IMG/VR virus record: IMGVR_UViG_3300024495_000026
Coordinates: 16,913 to 80,912 of that record
DNA: 64,000 nt
Reading direction: 5' to 3' (one strand)
Origin: a virus
The position numbers and the translations under genes are program-made. Below, in pieces: positions 57,781 through 64,000 of the stretch (position 1 is its first letter; the number at the start of each line of letters is the position of its first letter). The notes beneath the pieces were generated by a model. That model had not been told where the DNA came from. It was given only the letters and a program-made list of their open reading frames with translations, and did no database searches.

Positions 57781-60700
57781 CTATTTGGGTTTTTTCTGTG
57801 CTGCTTTGACTTTTTTATCAATATGAGGATTGCCTGTAGGAGGCATTGCCTTTGCACTCTCAGGATCTAGACGATTAAATCTATTAGCAACTTTTTTACC
57901 ATCAACCAAATCTGAATGCATACCATTAACCATTTCTGGTGGTTTTTCTACTGGGAATCCTAATGGTGCTGGTTTTCCATCATAATACCCAGGAATTTTA
58001 CCTAATACTTCTTCTGGAGATTTGAGTTTTTTTCTTTCTGAAATTAGTTGTCCTTTTGGTTCATAATGTGCCAGTCTAACAGGAGGTCCAGATGGAGTTG
58101 GTCCAGTATAAGGTCTTTGACCAGGATGTAATGGCTCTCCAGGAGCCCAAACAGGAGCGATTGGTGTTGTTTGAGATGGTTTTGCATCTTTTATAGATGG
58201 CCAATTTTGAGCGATTTGAGTATCTTGATCCGAAGTAATTTCAACACCAGGTGTTTCACTACTTTCTCCAGGAGGAACTGCACCAGTTCCTGGAAATTCT
58301 GGTCCTAGAATTTTTTCAAGATATTCATCAGAAGCTTCAAGCATTTCTTTAAGTTTTTGTTGTTTTTCTTGCGGTGAAAGATTTGACAGGTTTGGTTCAG
58401 TGCGAATAAATACAGTTGCTTCTGGACTATCAAGAGAAACAAAAACATTCATAGGTGCTCTTCTTTGAAAACTTATATTTGAGATTCCATAAGTAGCAGC
58501 ACCACTAAACTGGAGATAAATTTGTTTTCCAATATAAATGTAATCTGCTGCAGTCATGTACCCTAAACCAGCAGGAGGTTCAGTAGATAAACTCCAATAC
58601 TTAGTTCCGCCAGAAATAGGTCCAGGAGGTCCTTGAATGTTAGCATTAGGACCCCACCCAATAGTGCTTCTTAAAATATTATCCCAAAAGAATCTACCCA
58701 TACTATACCAAGATGGTTGAATAGATTGAGGATCTCTATTAATTATTTGATTATATGGAACATTAATATAAAAATCAAGTATATTTGAATATGAAGACGT
58801 CAGAGGATAATTACTTATTCCAGAAACTGATAAAGTTTTTCCGATAAATTGCTTTCCATCATACCCATGACCATCACTCGTAATATCATAAAAATAAAAC
58901 TGAACATTTTTTCCTTGTGCTTCTTTTGGCAAACTAAAAGATTGTTTAGTTAATGAAGTTGGTCCAGAAGAACTCATTACTGTTATTTCACCAAATTCTT
59001 CAGTATCAATATTATAGTAAATTAAAACTAAATCTGATGCTGGTGTTACTCCACCATTTGAATTATTTCCTCTCAAACCAGTTATTGAAATACTATCAAC
59101 AGTGGAAGTATCTACTGGATTTAAAGTTGCAACTCGAACAGTATTTGAATCTTTTCCATTAAATGCAAGATAATTACTGCCAACATTAAACCCACCATTA
59201 ATACCACTTCCAGTTCCACTATTAGAAATACGAGTGCTTGGGAGTTGACCATAACTACCATAAGAATCACCCTGACCCAAGCTATAATAGATACTAGAAT
59301 CGCCACCAGATAATGAAGTCAAGTCAGTGTCACCGGTAGCAGGAAGTGTTGTAGAAAAAACTCCCGAAGATGTCATTCCTTCTTGAACAACTTTACCTTC
59401 CATGTAATGTTTTTTATGTTTAGAAATATCTTTTTTCCAATTAATTTTTGACTCCTCTTTTACTTTAAATTTCTTGGTCTTAGACTTTTCTACTTTTGCA
59501 TCAATCTCTGGATTTTCTGTGGAGGGCATAAAATCAGCACTTTGAGGATCCAACTTATTATAGTAATCAGCACGATCTCCAAATTTAGGATGCCATCCAT
59601 TAATCATCTCAGGTGGTGGATCATTTGGATATCCTTTCTTTGCTGGTTTGTCTGGATAATCAATTTCTTTTTTCAATCTTTTTGATACCTTTTTAAATAG
59701 AGGATCTTTATCTACTTGAGCAGTTTCTTGTTCACCGATATATTGGGAAAAAAGTTTCTTATCATATTCATCAGCAATTTTACAACTTAAATCGGATTGC
59801 AAGATACTTTCTTTTTTTCCATTTTCATCGACAAGAAATAGTAGAGTATCTCCCTTCAATTCTTCTTTACGAATAACTTTATATTCTTTTTTATTTTTAC
59901 CATCAAAATTTCCATACATGATTGTATTATTTTTATCACGACTAGTTTCAGTCATCCACTCCCAAGCATGATCAGCAGCACCAAGATGATCTAATATTTC
60001 ATTTTTCTTTTCTTGAGACGATCTTTCATTTTTAGCATAATCATACTTCCTCCAGATATTTGGTTCTGGTTTGAACTCTTTTGGAATATCAGGAGTCTTC
60101 ATTAGATTTTCGCCAATAGATCTAGTTCTTGGTTTATGCTTAAACTTTATCTTTGGTTCTTCTGGAAGAACATAAGGTTTTTTAATGTTCTTGAGGATTG
60201 ATCTTGTTGATTCCGAAATAAATTTTCCTTCAGGATCATATGAATTTGCTAGACCATATGTTTTAGTCTTAGGGTTCCACTTTGCTCCAGTAACTGGATT
60301 TTTATTAGGTGTCCAAGGTTCTATTGGTTGAACCCCACCACCACTACCACCACCACTAGGAAGTCCGGGAGTTCTTACCACAGTTCCTGGATTTGGTCTA
60401 CGACCTCCTCTCGGTTGAACATTTCCAGTTCTTGCGCCTCTATCAGCAACATCCTTTGGGAGGGCAGTTTGAGTACCTCCCCAATCAGGAAAAGTTATTC
60501 CAGAACCTCTAGGAATTCTAACTGGTATAAGTGTTCTATTATCTGGAGCGTTTTTGCCCATACTACCAGAAGATCTTCCACCTTTTGAATAATCTCCAGC
60601 AACATTTTTATCACCAACCCAAACCCTATCTGGAACTAATCCAGTCTTTGTTGTTTTAAATCCATCATTTTTAATCTTGCCAGCAGCATCTTTACTTGTA

Positions 60701-61488
60701 CCATGCCACTTTGTATCTATTCGAATACCTTTATTGGTTTTTGGTTTTGTTGAATCTTTTTTTGGAGGTTCTTTATCTGGATAGGGTCCATAAAGTTCAT
60801 CTTCTTTTTTCTTTTTCTTTTTATCTTTATCCTTAGCAGATCCAGGAACAAGATTAGGATCAAAACCACCCAGTCCAGGAGGAATTCTGTTTAGAATTTC
60901 TCTCGCCAATTCTTTAGCTGCATCTATCATGTCTCCAAGATACCTTCCCCATTGATCTGCAGGATTTGAAGGTGGTCCAGGATAAAAAGCTCTGTATTGT
61001 TGCGTATTTCCATTTAAATATTGATCTCTATACCACTGTGCCTGAGCAAGTGTTAATTGACCATAACTATTAAGACTAGACCCATTCCAATTACCTATTC
61101 TACCGGTAATGGATCCAAGATTAACCATTCGCCTATCAGACTGTCTTACATATCCAATAGTCGTAAAATTTCCCCACGCATACCACATACTCATCATTGG
61201 ACCTAAGATATAGGAAGTATCGCCTGGAGGTTCAATAGTTAAGATACTTCCATCCTCAGCAAACAACCCAGAAGTGTCTCTACCATTTTTAGTTGGATCG
61301 TCTTGAGTTAAATCTAAGGGAGCATTGATATTTTGCCCTACTATCTCATTTCTTTCAGGCTCTACAACATATATCCCTGCAGTATTATTCGTAGGAATTT
61401 CACTAAGCAACTGAAGTTTTTCATCAATCTGAGTTGATTTCAGATGACGAATTGCTTTCTTAAAAGTATTTTTGCTCCTCTTACTCAT
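57781..61488 (-). CDS. Large virion protein with ADP-ribosyltransferase-like motif and repeated motif
   Basis: The 1235-residue protein has several parts. Residues 218-235 are lysine-rich. Residues 258-350 hold WHGTSKDAAGKIKNDGFKTTKTG, RVWVGDKNVAGDYSKGG and TLIPVRIPRGSGITFP, which fits an ADP-ribosyltransferase-type fold (H262). A motif with PPEMxNGxH, then (Y)NxLDPxSAxxMPxTxNPxID, occurs near residues 640-680 and again at the C-terminus. Beta-rich regions lie between them (GDTDLTSLSGGDSSIYYSLG, SITGLRGNNS). Proteins of this size with that repeated motif are structural proteins of cyanophages, from memory. An enzyme injected with the DNA is possible but unproven. Confidence 0.65.
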   Translation of the reverse strand: MSKRSKNTFKKAIRHLKSTQIDEKLQLLSEIPTNNTAGIYVVEPERNEIVGQNINAPLDLTQDDPTKNGRDTSGLFAEDGSILTIEPPGDTSYILGPMMSMWYAWGNFTTIGYVRQSDRRMVNLGSITGRIGNWNGSSLNSYGQLTLAQAQWYRDQYLNGNTQQYRAFYPGPPSNPADQWGRYLGDMIDAAKELAREILNRIPPGLGGFDPNLVPGSAKDKDKKKKKKEDELYGPYPDKEPPKKDSTKPKTNKGIRIDTKWHGTSKDAAGKIKNDGFKTTKTGLVPDRVWVGDKNVAGDYSKGGRSSGSMGKNAPDNRTLIPVRIPRGSGITFPDWGGTQTALPKDVADRGARTGNVQPRGGRRPNPGTVVRTPGLPSGGGSGGGVQPIEPWTPNKNPVTGAKWNPKTKTYGLANSYDPEGKFISESTRSILKNIKKPYVLPEEPKIKFKHKPRTRSIGENLMKTPDIPKEFKPEPNIWRKYDYAKNERSSQEKKNEILDHLGAADHAWEWMTETSRDKNNTIMYGNFDGKNKKEYKVIRKEELKGDTLLFLVDENGKKESILQSDLSCKIADEYDKKLFSQYIGEQETAQVDKDPLFKKVSKRLKKEIDYPDKPAKKGYPNDPPPEMINGWHPKFGDRADYYNKLDPQSADFMPSTENPEIDAKVEKSKTKKFKVKEESKINWKKDISKHKKHYMEGKVVQEGMTSSGVFSTTLPATGDTDLTSLSGGDSSIYYSLGQGDSYGSYGQLPSTRISNSGTGSGINGGFNVGSNYLAFNGKDSNTVRVATLNPVDTSTVDSISITGLRGNNSNGGVTPASDLVLIYYNIDTEEFGEITVMSSSGPTSLTKQSFSLPKEAQGKNVQFYFYDITSDGHGYDGKQFIGKTLSVSGISNYPLTSSYSNILDFYINVPYNQIINRDPQSIQPSWYSMGRFFWDNILRSTIGWGPNANIQGPPGPISGGTKYWSLSTEPPAGLGYMTAADYIYIGKQIYLQFSGAATYGISNISFQRRAPMNVFVSLDSPEATVFIRTEPNLSNLSPQEKQQKLKEMLEASDEYLEKILGPEFPGTGAVPPGESSETPGVEITSDQDTQIAQNWPSIKDAKPSQTTPIAPVWAPGEPLHPGQRPYTGPTPSGPPVRLAHYEPKGQLISERKKLKSPEEVLGKIPGYYDGKPAPLGFPVEKPPEMVNGMHSDLVDGKKVANRFNRLDPESAKAMPPTGNPHIDKKVKAAQKKPK

Positions 61489-61494
61489 TAACTA

Positions 61495-62037
61495 TTATTC
61501 CTCTATTGGAGTATTTATTATTATACTTGCATCAGAATATTCTACACAACCCTCTGGCCATCCAACAACAGTTATTCTATTATGAGTTGCATTTGAGTTT
61601 ACAACTTCTATACCGTGCCAAACTGCAGGATTAATCCAAACAAATCTATTTGGTTTTGGTTCTATTTTTTCTACACTACAATTTTTAAATTTCAAGTACC
61701 CATCCCAAGAAGAGTTCCAAGATGGATGTAAGTAATAAACAAATCCACCAAACTCACTATGATAACCACCATTATCAGAGGAAGATTCTCTATCAATTCC
61801 AGAAGGAAGAGAATTTATATAAGACCACATATCAATAGTATGTTCCCAATGATCCTGCCAAATATTAATGGATTTCAATTTTTCCTTTATCCAGGAAATT
61901 GTTTGAAAATATATTTCACTTCTACCCTCAACAAACTCCCCAGTGTGAAGATAGTCATTGATATTATTTTGAATGATGTTCCATTTTTGATTATCTAAAA
62001 AATTATCAATAACTACTACGGCAGTTCTTGTTTTCAT
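61495..62037 (-). CDS. 2OG-Fe(II) oxygenase / prolyl 4-hydroxylase-like
   Basis: The 180-residue protein matches the prolyl 4-hydroxylase-like phage oxygenases. NGGYHSEFGGFVYYLHPSWNSSWDGYLKFKN contains the first His and the acidic ligand, IEPKPNRFVWINPAVWHGIEVVNSNATHNRITVVGW gives the distal His and the Arg that binds 2-oxoglutarate. No signal peptide is seen. It is the third 2OG-type gene in the window. It lies just upstream of the 1235-residue virion protein, separated by 6 bases, and may modify it. A late-type AATAAATA lies upstream at 62056-62063. Confidence 0.75.
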   Translation of the reverse strand: MKTRTAVVVIDNFLDNQKWNIIQNNINDYLHTGEFVEGRSEIYFQTISWIKEKLKSINIWQDHWEHTIDMWSYINSLPSGIDRESSSDNGGYHSEFGGFVYYLHPSWNSSWDGYLKFKNCSVEKIEPKPNRFVWINPAVWHGIEVVNSNATHNRITVVGWPEGCVEYSDASIIINTPIEE

Positions 62038-62055
62038 ATATTATTACTTTTTAGA

Positions 62056-62083
62056 TATTTATTTTACATCATCTTCCTAAATA
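62056..62083. promoter_or_regulatory. Back-to-back late promoter elements
   Basis: The minus strand reads AATAAATA (62056-62063) 19 bases before the oxygenase start at 62037. The plus strand reads CTAAATA (62077-62083) 30 bases before the ATG at 62114. They would serve the divergent gene sets. Confidence 0.5.
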
Positions 62084-62113
62084 CTTCCAGTGTTTATCTA
62101 CAATAATAAGAAA

Positions 62114-62578
62114 ATGAAAAGACTTCTATTAGCCTTTTCGTTATTCTTCGCAATCCCAGTTAATGCTGCTGAAATTACATCTAAAATCACTGATTCCGTT
62201 CAATTGAAAGTTGATGGTGCTGCTGTTCAATCAACCCGAATTGGTGCTTCCTATTCAGCGTCAGGAACCAATATCCAAGCAACATCCTTTGGGGGTGTTG
62301 GTGGTGCTGGAACCTACGACATTAATACTCCAGGTCAAGCATTTAGTTTTTCAGAAAGTATCATTGATGCAGATACTCCCGTTCTTAACCAAACGGTTAC
62401 TAACCAAGGAACAATTACATCACCAAATCTTTATGGAGATAGTGTAACTCAAGTTGGTGGTGAGAAAGGAACTCTTGCAGGTACTCTTTCCCCAACTGGT
62501 GTTCCTACTGTTACTGCTGGTGGTGCTGGTACAAGTGCTACTGCTCAAAGATCCATCGAATTAAGCGTATTCAAATGA
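62114..62578 (+). CDS. Exported small protein 1
   Basis: The 154-residue protein starts MKRLLLAFSLFFAIPVNAAE, a typical signal peptide with a cleavage site at AxA. The mature part is Thr/Ser/Gly-rich and has FGGVGGAGTYDINTPGQAFSFSESIIDADTPVLNQTV. A C-terminal SPTGVPTVTAGGAGTSATAQRSIELSVF follows. The next gene has the same plan and a similar AFSFSES/FQFSET and ISVF ending, so they are paralogues. A role outside the cytoplasmic membrane during infection or lysis is plausible. The GTG-started longer frame from 62090 is not used. Confidence 0.75.
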   Translation: MKRLLLAFSLFFAIPVNAAEITSKITDSVQLKVDGAAVQSTRIGASYSASGTNIQATSFGGVGGAGTYDINTPGQAFSFSESIIDADTPVLNQTVTNQGTITSPNLYGDSVTQVGGEKGTLAGTLSPTGVPTVTAGGAGTSATAQRSIELSVFK

Positions 62579-62940
62579 GACATTTAACTCCCGCTTTGCT
62601 TTTAGCAACGGGAGTCATTTGTACTCCCGTTTATGCTGAGAGTGTTGTACCCAATTTTACTAGAGGTACAATTAATGCAACAACAGAATCTACAACAAAA
62701 ATTGTAGAAGCAATCCGCCAAGTTGAATATACTACTGGCGAATCATATACTGTAACTGGAACTAATATTAACATTCCTGGCGTTCCTCAAAGGGGTGCTG
62801 GTTATTCTGTGATGACTCAAGGTGCTCCATTCCAGTTCAGTGAAACCTATCTCGGTCCTGGAGTGGCAAAAGAAACATGGATAGATCGCACCACAGAAAC
62901 CCAATCAACCACTACATCAATCTCTGTCTTTACACAATAA
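62575..62940 (+). CDS. Exported small protein 2
   Basis: The 121-residue protein has a signal peptide MRHLTPALLLATGVICTPVYAES and a mature part with GTINATTESTTKIVEAIRQVEYTTGESYTVTGTNINIPGVPQRGAGYSVMTQGAPFQFSETYLGPG. It ends TTTSISVFTQ. It is a smaller paralogue of the preceding protein by the GxPFxFSET and ISVF elements. The start overlaps the preceding stop by ATGA. Function is unknown. Confidence 0.75.
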   Translation: MRHLTPALLLATGVICTPVYAESVVPNFTRGTINATTESTTKIVEAIRQVEYTTGESYTVTGTNINIPGVPQRGAGYSVMTQGAPFQFSETYLGPGVAKETWIDRTTETQSTTTSISVFTQ

Positions 62941-63461
62941 TATCAACAGGGACTGCATTTGCTCAAAGTACTCCTGCACCTAGTAATACAAACATTGCTG
63001 GACCAAGTGCAAGTGCTACAGGGAATGTAACTAACCAAGCGGTTCAAGTTCTTCAAGGACCTTATGCACTCAATACTTATGGTGGTGGAGTAAGTTGTCA
63101 GGGGGCAACTTTTTCAGTATCTCCATTTGCCATGAGTAGTAACAACAATAGCGATGACCCAGAATCCTTTGCATCACGCAATGGAAACTGGGGTATTTCT
63201 GCCGGTCTCAATATTCCATTAGATAATAATTTAATGAACTTGTGTAAGAAAAGAGCAGAAACTGAAATTGCTAGACAACAAGCAGAAACCGACAAAGCAA
63301 GATTAGATTTTGAACTTGTAAGATTATTGAAATGTGGTGAAGCATATAAGAATGGAGTGATGTTCCATCCAGATAGTCCTTACTTCAAAGTTTGTGCAGA
63401 TGTTGTTGTGAAGTACCCAAAAGTTGAGGATGTAGTCAATGGAACCAATACAACTAATTGA
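62877..63461 (+). CDS. Exported protein 3, start uncertain
   Basis: The 194-residue frame has a hydrophobic run LCLYTIISTGTAFAQS at residues 16-31 that looks like a signal peptide with an AxA site. The frame opens with an ATG at 62877, 64 bases inside the preceding gene, giving an unusual His/Asn-rich start MDRSHHRNPINHY. The mature part has ANNNSDDPESFASRNGNWGISAGLNIPLDNNLMNLCKKRAETEIARQQAETDKARLDFELVRLLKCGE and three cysteines. The acidic coil near the end is likely a coiled coil. A non-AUG start downstream is possible. Function unknown. Confidence 0.65.
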   Translation: MDRSHHRNPINHYINLCLYTIISTGTAFAQSTPAPSNTNIAGPSASATGNVTNQAVQVLQGPYALNTYGGGVSCQGATFSVSPFAMSSNNNSDDPESFASRNGNWGISAGLNIPLDNNLMNLCKKRAETEIARQQAETDKARLDFELVRLLKCGEAYKNGVMFHPDSPYFKVCADVVVKYPKVEDVVNGTNTTN

Positions 63462-64000
63462 TAATCCAAATCTAAGACCAATAATCGGAAATAATCCGAT
63501 TAACATACCAAATGCAAACATCAATAGAATATCTGGTCCGTCTGTAATTTCAACTATAGAGAGACCCAATGTTCGTGCTGTAGAACAACCTGTAGTGCGT
63601 GGTCTTGAAGTTCCTGTAATTGATGTTCCAAATACTGCGATTAAATATCCAGTTATTAATGTTCCAACTCAAGCAGAGTTTGATGCTGCTGTAAAAGCAG
63701 AGAGAGAAAAACAAGCAGCAGAAGAGCAACAAAAAACAAGGGGACTACCTGACACTACCCCCCCTCCTCAACTGCCTCAGGTTACTCAAACCCCCCTCAC
63801 TCAAACTCCTGTACCTACTCCAGTTGCAGAAGTTCCAGCAGATAAACCTCAACCAACCTTTACTGTCGGTGGAATCGATATTAATTTACCTGACCCTTCT
63901 CTTGTTGCTACGGCTGGTGCTGTCGCAGTAGTCACAACTGCTGCTACAATGGCATCCACAGCAGTTTTAAATGTATTGAAGAATGCTGCTGAACCATTTA
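63439..64000 (+). CDS. Proline-rich protein with a C-terminal membrane segment (partial)
   Basis: The frame is open from the ATG at 63439 to the window end and is incomplete at the 3' end. It starts MEPIQLIDNPNLRPIIGNNP and continues with repeated VPxxxVPN-type segments (VRGLEVPVIDVPNTAIKYPVINVP). A short Lys/Glu coil (AAVKAEREKQAAEEQQK) precedes a Pro/Thr-rich stretch from PDTTPPPQLPQV. Near the end SLVATAGAVAVVTTAATMASTAVL is hydrophobic enough to enter a membrane. It overlaps the preceding gene by 23 bases. It may form a complex with the three exported proteins. Confidence 0.65.
   Translation, partial: MEPIQLIDNPNLRPIIGNNPINIPNANINRISGPSVISTIERPNVRAVEQPVVRGLEVPVIDVPNTAIKYPVINVPTQAEFDAAVKAEREKQAAEEQQKTRGLPDTTPPPQLPQVTQTPLTQTPVPTPVAEVPADKPQPTFTVGGIDINLPDPSLVATAGAVAVVTTAATMASTAVLNVLKNAAEPF

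Overview
The window reads as part of a T4-like cyanophage genome (a contractile-tailed myovirus of marine Synechococcus or Prochlorococcus). The evidence is the combination of T4 core genes (gp4, gp26, gp27-like, gp32, gp33, gp48, gp51-like, gp53, gp54-like, gp59) with cyanobacterial auxiliary metabolic genes: psbA, psbD, cp12, speD, thyX, phoH and a glutaredoxin. The DNA is AT-rich and very compact, with many ATGA overlaps and almost no spacer. Most genes are on the minus strand. The plus strand holds only 42.9-46.3 kb (gp4 to gp53) and 62.1-64.0 kb. No integrase, transposase, CRISPR array or reverse transcriptase was seen.

Layout. 0-14.3 kb: an accessory virion region. It has two pairs of seven-bladed RCC1 beta-propeller genes (28 near-identical blades). 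Between and around them lie genes resembling surface-glycan enzymes: a GT2-methyltransferase fusion, an acetyltransferase, a sulfotransferase, a TPR/GT9-like protein, 2OG-Fe(II) oxygenases, a YkgJ-type cysteine cluster protein and several proteins of unknown role. 14.3-26.0 kb: three giant fibre or adhesin proteins, namely a collagen-like fibre with an S74 chaperone, an Ig/polyglycine protein and an 1818-residue beta-helix protein. 26.0-28.3 kb: small genes, a Mom-like protein, tRNA-Thr(UGU) and tRNA-Leu(UAA). 28.3-46.3 kb: baseplate, spike, hub and tail-tube genes. A cp12 gene lies inside the operon, and a 1020-residue hub or tape protein carries what looks like a circularly permuted M23 peptidase followed by an RlpA-like domain. 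46.3-51.1 kb: replication and late transcription (gp32, a DUF1825 protein, gp59, gp33, a PD-(D/E)XK nuclease, PhoH, ThyX). 51.1-57.8 kb: small host-takeover and photosynthesis genes, with an EndoVII-type free-standing endonuclease between psbD and psbA. 57.8-64 kb: a 1235-residue virion protein with an ADP-ribosyltransferase-like motif, a further 2OG oxygenase, and a plus-strand set of exported small proteins.

Regulation visible in the sequence. Several sigma70-type promoters (TTGACA or TTGACT, 17-18 bases, TATAAT-like) precede psbA, the psbA-linked endonuclease, gp32, the thyX operon and a small gene at 28.1-28.25 kb. T4-type late elements (TATAAATA and close variants) sit before most structural genes, often over the stop codon of the gene upstream. 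At psbA the sigma70 -10 box and a perfect TATAAATA overlap, which would allow both early and late expression. Intrinsic terminators follow psbA, psbD, gp32 and several small operons. The gp32 terminator lies inside the gp53 coding sequence, and one terminator shares its bases with the next operon's promoter.
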